DNA from: Oegoconia quadripuncta
Lineage: Eukaryota; Arthropoda; Insecta; Lepidoptera; Autostichidae
DNA: 64,000 bases
Assembly (NCBI GenBank): GCA_949316235.1
Contig: OX438757.1
Coordinates: 13,076,657-13,140,656, forward strand
Direction of reading: 5' to 3'
Shown: positions 59,601 to 64,000 of the stretch, one piece after another
How the letters are laid out: every line of letters starts with the position of its first letter
How positions within the stretch are numbered: position 1 is the first letter of the stretch
Program-made: the position numbers and the translations under genes
The notes under the pieces: model-generated
The model's input: only the letters and a program-made list of their open reading frames with translations
Told to the model about the DNA's origin: nothing
Database searches by the model: none

Positions 59601-62600
59601 ACCTAATTGCGCCAATCGCCAGTAACCCTTTCCGACAAACATGCTATAAAAGTAACGCCCTGTAATACTGGTGAACAGCCCATCCACGCCCGGTCAATCC
59701 TGCCCTGCCAAGACACGCCGGCTGTCAAGTTCACGTACGACGCAGAGGTGACAGCCCCCGATGAGTTCACAGTGCTGATGAGCGCATTGCGGGAGGAGAC
59801 TTGGGGCTCCAGGACGTTGTTCCGACAGCCTACGCCGATACCGTCGTATCTGTTCGCGATTGCCGTTGGTGTGCTGGAGTCTAGGCAGCTTGGACCCAGG
59901 TGCAGTTGAATTAATTAATTCAGGGTCTTAATTTATTATTACCGAATCATTGAACACATGATTGCGTTTTTTTTAAATTATGTTTTTATTATTATTTTTA
60001 GAAACAAAATTGCTGGTCACCTATTGTATTTCCGATATTTTTTGTTCCGAATATTGTTATTCCGCTAACGTTTTGAAATTTATAAGTTAGACATTTTTTT
60101 GATTATCCGAAATCATGTTTTGCTTTGTATTAGATTTCCGCGTTTTGATTGAACTTTTTATATATTCACCGTCGTTTCAAATTTCCGTAAAACTATTTTA
60201 CTGTAATATCGAAAACCTGTCATAATCATAACATTAACCATTCTATTATACCGGGTGAAATTGAATTCGTGTAATTCCTGTTTACTGGTCACCCACTCCT
60301 GATTACGAACATATTTCCCCAAGGAACCATAGACAAATTGTAAAAAGTAAACCATTCTGAAACCGACTTTAGTATGGAAGTCTTTTGGGACTTTTCCTGA
60401 TTACGATCAACTTTCCCCAAGGAACCATAGACAAATTGTAAAAAGTAAACCATTCTGAAACCGACTTTAGTATGGAAGTCTTTTGGGACTTTTCCTAATT
60501 ACGAACAACTTTCCCTAAGGAACCATAGATAAATTGTAAAAAGTAAACCATTCTGAAACCGACTTTAGTATGGAAGTCTTACTTCCATACTAAAGTCGGT
60601 TTCAGAATGGTTTACTTTGTATGGGTAATCGAAAATTTTTTGATCGAATTCGACTTTTGGTCCTTAAGGAAAGTTGTTCGTAATCAAGAGTGGCGTCACC
60701 AGTTAAAGGGAATTACACGAATTCAAAGTCACCTTGTATGTCTGATAGAGCAATTGACCATTATTTATTTATAAAAAGGCCAAATATCATTTCTCCATGC
60801 ATACATGTCAACCTAACAGAAGGGCATGGCGGGCGATCTTTCTTCCCTTCCGCCATACACTTCAAACCTAACCAACAGCTGTCGTGGTGCCCCGAACACG
60901 TGTTCTATAAACGTTCTGTGTAGTACTTACTGACGTTCATCTAAATCATTGTTATTTCTTTTTAGGAGACAGTTTACACCTGACTCATAAACGAATCATA
61001 GGACTCGTTTTTTTACCCTTTTAATGAAATGCAAAATTTATGTTTTGAAAGTAGGTTATTCCAAAGTTTAATATGGCTGGCAAATAAATATTCTGTGAAA
61101 TGTTCATCGGAATGATTAACATTATGTCAAATAAAATATCTGGCGTTTAAAAAAAGGCCTAGTGTAATTTCGGTATTTAGTAAAAAAAACACTAATCGTG
61201 AAGCGGAGTAACCTTGGGCGGATAAATAATACTTCCTGTAAAGTGTTATTGCGGTGATGAGAGATGTCCAGACATACATAATGGAAATTGTAAAATGTAC
61301 GAATTGTTTACGGAACATTTGGATATCAGTTTTTCGAAAATATGATAGGTTACCAAAATTGCTATTTGGAATATTTTGGACCTACACAATCACGTGTTCA
61401 GTGGATCAGGATTAATAAGTTAGGACCTTATTTATACGATAAAATTTGTAAGCGATACTTCGGAAAAAAAAATGGTTTTAATATAATAACGATTTGAAAA
61501 CCAAAAAACCCAACAGCATATTTTGTGTTTTATGAGCGCCATCTTTTTTTCATGCACAACGGGTTAGCACCTGATGTTAAGTGAAGATGAGGCTGAAGGT
61601 GGAAGCGAATTGACCCGACAACCCCATCTTATTTGGGGGATTGGCTATCTTATCTCTGACAACCGGAACACAACAATGCTATTAACATTGCTGTTTGGCG
61701 ACAGACTTAGATGATGGTGGTCTAGCCAGGCGGACGTTTAAAAGCCCTACCATCAACTAAACAGTACTAAACAAGTACCCCGCTGGCGATGACCCCGCGA
61801 CCTCCGATTCGAAACCCAATGTTGTTAACATAGAGCCATGGAGGCGGTTAAAAAATAACACTGGGAATCGAGGAATGTAATGATATCTAATAAAATCTAC
61901 ATATATATGTAGATTATTATTAGTAGATATTACCTCCTTCACCCTACAAGGCTCTATTTTGAAAATATATACCTAAAAACATTATCGACCTTCCGCAGTC
62001 GGATAAAAAGCAAAGTCATCGCTATTGGAACAAATAAAACTCAATACAGATTTTGATAGTGTAGTGAGATTTGAAAGTAATCGTTTTTATTAGATTGTTA
62101 TCCAATTAATATAATACGCAAGTTTGAGTGTTTGTTTGTTGTTCAATCACGACGAAGCGACTGAACGGTGTTAGCTGAATTTTTGCACACAGATATAAAA
62201 TGCTCTGGAAAATGACATATGATACTTTTTGATAAAAGGTTTTTATAGGGATAACTTACGAAAATTACTCTACTGTAAAGTGGACTCGGGCTAAGACGCG
62301 AGTGGTGAGTTAGTAAAACCATATAATAGATGATATCAACAAGTTTTATTGGTAGAGATATTGCGAATATTATGATAGCGAATGCAGATGCGAACGCGAA
62401 TATTTCAAAACCTAAAATGTGGATACACTATGAAAGGGTGCATAAAAAGAAACAAGACTCAATAAAAATTTTATTTCTCATACTGTTGCAATCGGACCTC
62501 GCTAAGGATCCTAATTGATTCATAAGAATATAATTATTATTTGTCTTAGCGATTGAAATGGGACCTAGGTCGCGCCACGTGCCATTTCACCGCAATATAT

Positions 62601-63041
62601 TCACATTGCAGGTTGCGAATGCAGATACTGAAGCGAATACCTAGCCATGCTAGGCAAGCAGGTTAACGATCGCAGACTTGGCGGGCTCCGCCAAAAACTG
62701 CCTGTTACAGGAAGTCGCTAGGAGTGGAGGCCTATGTTTAAAAATGGACGTCCTCTGATTGATATGATGATAAATGTTTCGCCTTACTTATTATACAAGC
62801 AGCACTGATCTGTAGCTCGTTTCAAACGGCGAATTTTTGCAGGTCGCGAGTGTGGTCAGAGAAAGAAGAGGTCGAACGCAGCGCTTGGGAGTTCGCCGAA
62901 ACTGAAAAATATCTTCAAGCTGCTGAGAAGCTTTGCGGGCCCTACGTTTGGACGGCGTATGACTTGCTAGTGCTGCCTCCATCGTTCCCTTACGGCGGGA
63001 TGGAGAACCCGTGTCTTACCTTCGTGACGCCGACGCTGCTG
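53598..63041 (+). CDS. LTA4H: Leukotriene A4 hydrolase-type aminopeptidase, copy 2 (5' part)
   Basis: Tandem paralogue of the gene at 38430-46045, cut by the right edge. Exons: 53667-53712 (or from ATG 53598), 54266-54378, 56000-56142, 57409-57520, 59679-59899, 62843-63041. Borders and phases match copy 1; exon 3 is two codons shorter. These six exons encode 278 residues from ATG 53667. The peptide-binding motif is canonical here ([12 protein letters not shown]), unlike copy 1. The zinc-site exon (HExxH) is not found before 64000 and should lie beyond. ATG 53598 adds 23 hydrophobic residues in frame. Introns carry repeats, including an unrelated ORF at 56540-56881. Function as for the family: cytosolic aminopeptidase, possibly epoxide hydrolase; secretion only if the leader is real. 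Confidence 0.9.
56540..56881 (+). CDS. Unrecognised ORF with Cys-rich motif inside LTA4H copy 2 intron
   Basis: A 114-codon open frame between exons 3 and 4 of the second LTA4H-type gene. It has no counterpart in the shorter matching intron of copy 1. The first residues ([10 protein letters not shown]) are probably not coding, since the DNA there is T-rich and ends in AAAAG, a possible splice acceptor. The rest looks like real protein: [16 protein letters not shown], then [15 protein letters not shown] with five cysteines, then [17 protein letters not shown] do not recognise the family. It could be a transposon protein fragment, a nested gene exon or chance. Confidence 0.35.
   Translation: MFFYFSFSKRKGVTANTTRHVNEKGEVAKNVKSPLSLRYTGYFYEPVIDAIGTEPDLGLIELRSCTCKCGTTCLNKDCKMKVILHEIEEVRGTSGVHGAGYRLETNYNFVAIW
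56990..57130 (+). repeat. Dispersed repeat of unknown type, second copy
   Basis: CTTCAATTGAAAACAACCTG and CATGCCACCCTAAGCATGG resemble 7800-7885. Confidence 0.4.
58275..58432. mobile_element. PIF/Harbinger-like MITE, one half
   Basis: Matches the right half of 16933-17278 (CGAATACTTGAGAAGTGATC, GGTTTATTAATACGGGCC). Confidence 0.65.
58459..58765 (+). repeat. SINE-1, near full length, in LTA4H copy 2 intron 4
   Basis: Starts CCGCCTCCGCGGCTCAATGT and ends CACTTAACATCAGGTATGAT. Same family as 19480-19787. Confidence 0.8.
59143..59297. mobile_element. MITE-C, short complete form
   Basis: Both ends in 155 bases: TATACCGGATGAGTTTCTTC at left and AAATCTCATCCGGTATAC at right. Confidence 0.7.
60247..60740. 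mobile_element. Foldback element F, copy 2, with 98-base tandem repeats
   Basis: Related to 43311-43679. The left arm holds three direct repeats with period 98 (AGTATGGAAG at 60371, 60469 and 60567). The right arm has one inverse copy. In intron 5 of LTA4H copy 2. Confidence 0.75.
61545..61852 (-). repeat. SINE-1 in LTA4H copy 2 intron 5
   Basis: Reverse copy with scattered changes in the head (B box GGGTCATCGCCAGCGGGG). Confidence 0.75.
62070..62330 (+). mobile_element. RTE-like LINE 3' tail
   Basis: Contains GTGTTTGTTTGTTGTTCAAT, CGACTGAACGG, GCTGAATTTTTGCACA and GGGCTAAGACGCGAG-like text, the usual noncoding tail of RTE elements. No coding part. Confidence 0.5.
62645..62770 (+). mobile_element. 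LINE 3' tail fragment
   Basis: GGAAGTCGCTAGGAGTGGAG, then a 'TATGTTTAAAAATGGACGTC' tail and GATATGATGAT. Remnant in the last visible intron of LTA4H copy 2. Confidence 0.45.
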
Positions 63042-63499
63042 GTATGTTTTGGATAACGTTAGGAGCATACGCGTATTTCGCTCCTTAATTTTAAAAGTCT
63101 ATCTAGGTTACATCATTCTGTCGCTTGGAATGTTCACGATTTATAAATAACAGCGTGATATTTAAGGAGCTCTTAATATTAGAAGCATTTGAGTATTCGT
63201 GCGTTAATCAACCAATTCTAATGACATTTAATCGCTTAGTCAGGATACATAGACTTAAAATGATAGTAGAGAATGCTTTTTGCGTAAAAGAAAATGCTTT
63301 TGTGTAAAAGAAAATTTGGAAAATCCTCAAGGGGCAAAGGTTATATCTTCCAGATATACAAACTATGTGTGCAGTGGCGTGACCCACGCACGAGGCACAC
63401 CCCCCGACGTGACAGTCGTGTTCTCAACCCATCTGCGGCTAAAGTCTGATAATTTCCGTGCTTCGGTTTCTATAAGTCAAGAATGCCTTAAATTGAAAA

Positions 63500-63790
63500 T
63501 AGCACTGTGTGATTTCGGCACTCAAAGAGAATAGAACCAACCCGTCTCTTCCCGTGGATGTCGTAAAAGGCGACTAAGGGACTGTACACAAAAGAACATC
63601 TATAGGGTTGCACGTTTCAACGACGATGGGCTCACCCCTGTCACATGTGCATTGCTTTCATAAGGTGAGCCGTGGATTTGTTCCAATCATTAAAGTTTTA
63701 ATGTTTGGAACACCCAAACAGTTATGTGTGGGATATCTATGCCCACCCCATTTGGGTTAAAGGTCGTGACGTTATTAAGACGTATTAAAT
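63500..63790 (+). repeat. Dispersed repeat R
   Basis: Third copy, the most intact: CCCGTCTCTTCCCGTGGATG, GTCGTAAAAGGCGACTAAGG, GTTTGGAACACCCAAACAG. Confidence 0.65.
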
Positions 63791-64000
63791 TGAAAATATC
63801 CGGGATCCGAAGCCGGGACTCGTATTGAAACGCCATTCATTGTCACTTTATTCTCATTAAAGACAATGTCACATGAGAAAAGATGTAACTTACAAAAAGA
63901 CAGCGTTGTTCACCCGCACAGATCAGACGATTGTAATAAAACACTGAGCGTCCAGTAATTAGTAGGTATTAGATTGTCCGTCCGTAGTGCACTATAAAAG

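Overview
The window is a piece of an insect nuclear genome, most likely a moth or butterfly. The support is AT-rich DNA with many short GT-AG introns, several families of tRNA-derived SINEs, RTE-like and CR1/Jockey-like LINE tails, foldback elements and MITEs, and the frequent lepidopteran string ACTTCAAAAAAGGAGGAGG. No species is claimed. Four host genes and one mobile-element gene can be read. Most of the remaining DNA is transposon debris.

Region 1 (41-27550, + strand) is the 3' two thirds of a soluble adenylyl cyclase (ADCY10-type) gene. It has 23 exons whose phases join without a break; the cyclase domains lie upstream of the window. Its introns are loaded with repeats. The 7535-10634 intron holds a complete two-exon tyrosine recombinase gene of Crypton type with all the expected catalytic residues.

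Region 2 (27551-38429) is intergenic and AT-rich, apart from a compact two-exon NEURL2-type gene (NHR domain plus SOCS box) on the - strand at 33174-34113. It also holds a long palindrome with about 320-base arms (35189-35877) joined to a repeated element, and a small Harbinger-like element carrying part of an ORF (36884-37449).

Region 3 (38430-64000) is a tandem pair of leukotriene A4 hydrolase-type M1 aminopeptidase genes on the + strand. Copy 1 is complete: ten exons, and 610 residues from its internal ATG. Copy 2 runs off the right edge after exon 6. The two differ at the GGMEN substrate-binding motif, which is changed in copy 1 and canonical in copy 2. Both have an upstream in-frame ATG with a hydrophobic leader, but the same bases could be a 3' splice site. 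About 7.5 kb of nested transposons separates the copies. These include a repeat interrupted by a 2.66 kb composite, which holds a 242-base tandem array, a Helitron-like ORF remnant and a foldback element, itself split by an 878-base hAT-like element with a clear 8-base target duplication.

The host genes are unrelated in function (cAMP signalling, ubiquitin ligase adaptor, peptidase). The items most worth following up are the Crypton-type gene, the diverged LTA4H pair with its leader, an ADCY10 splice donor lying inside a duplicated repeat unit, and an unrecognised Cys-rich ORF at 56540-56881.
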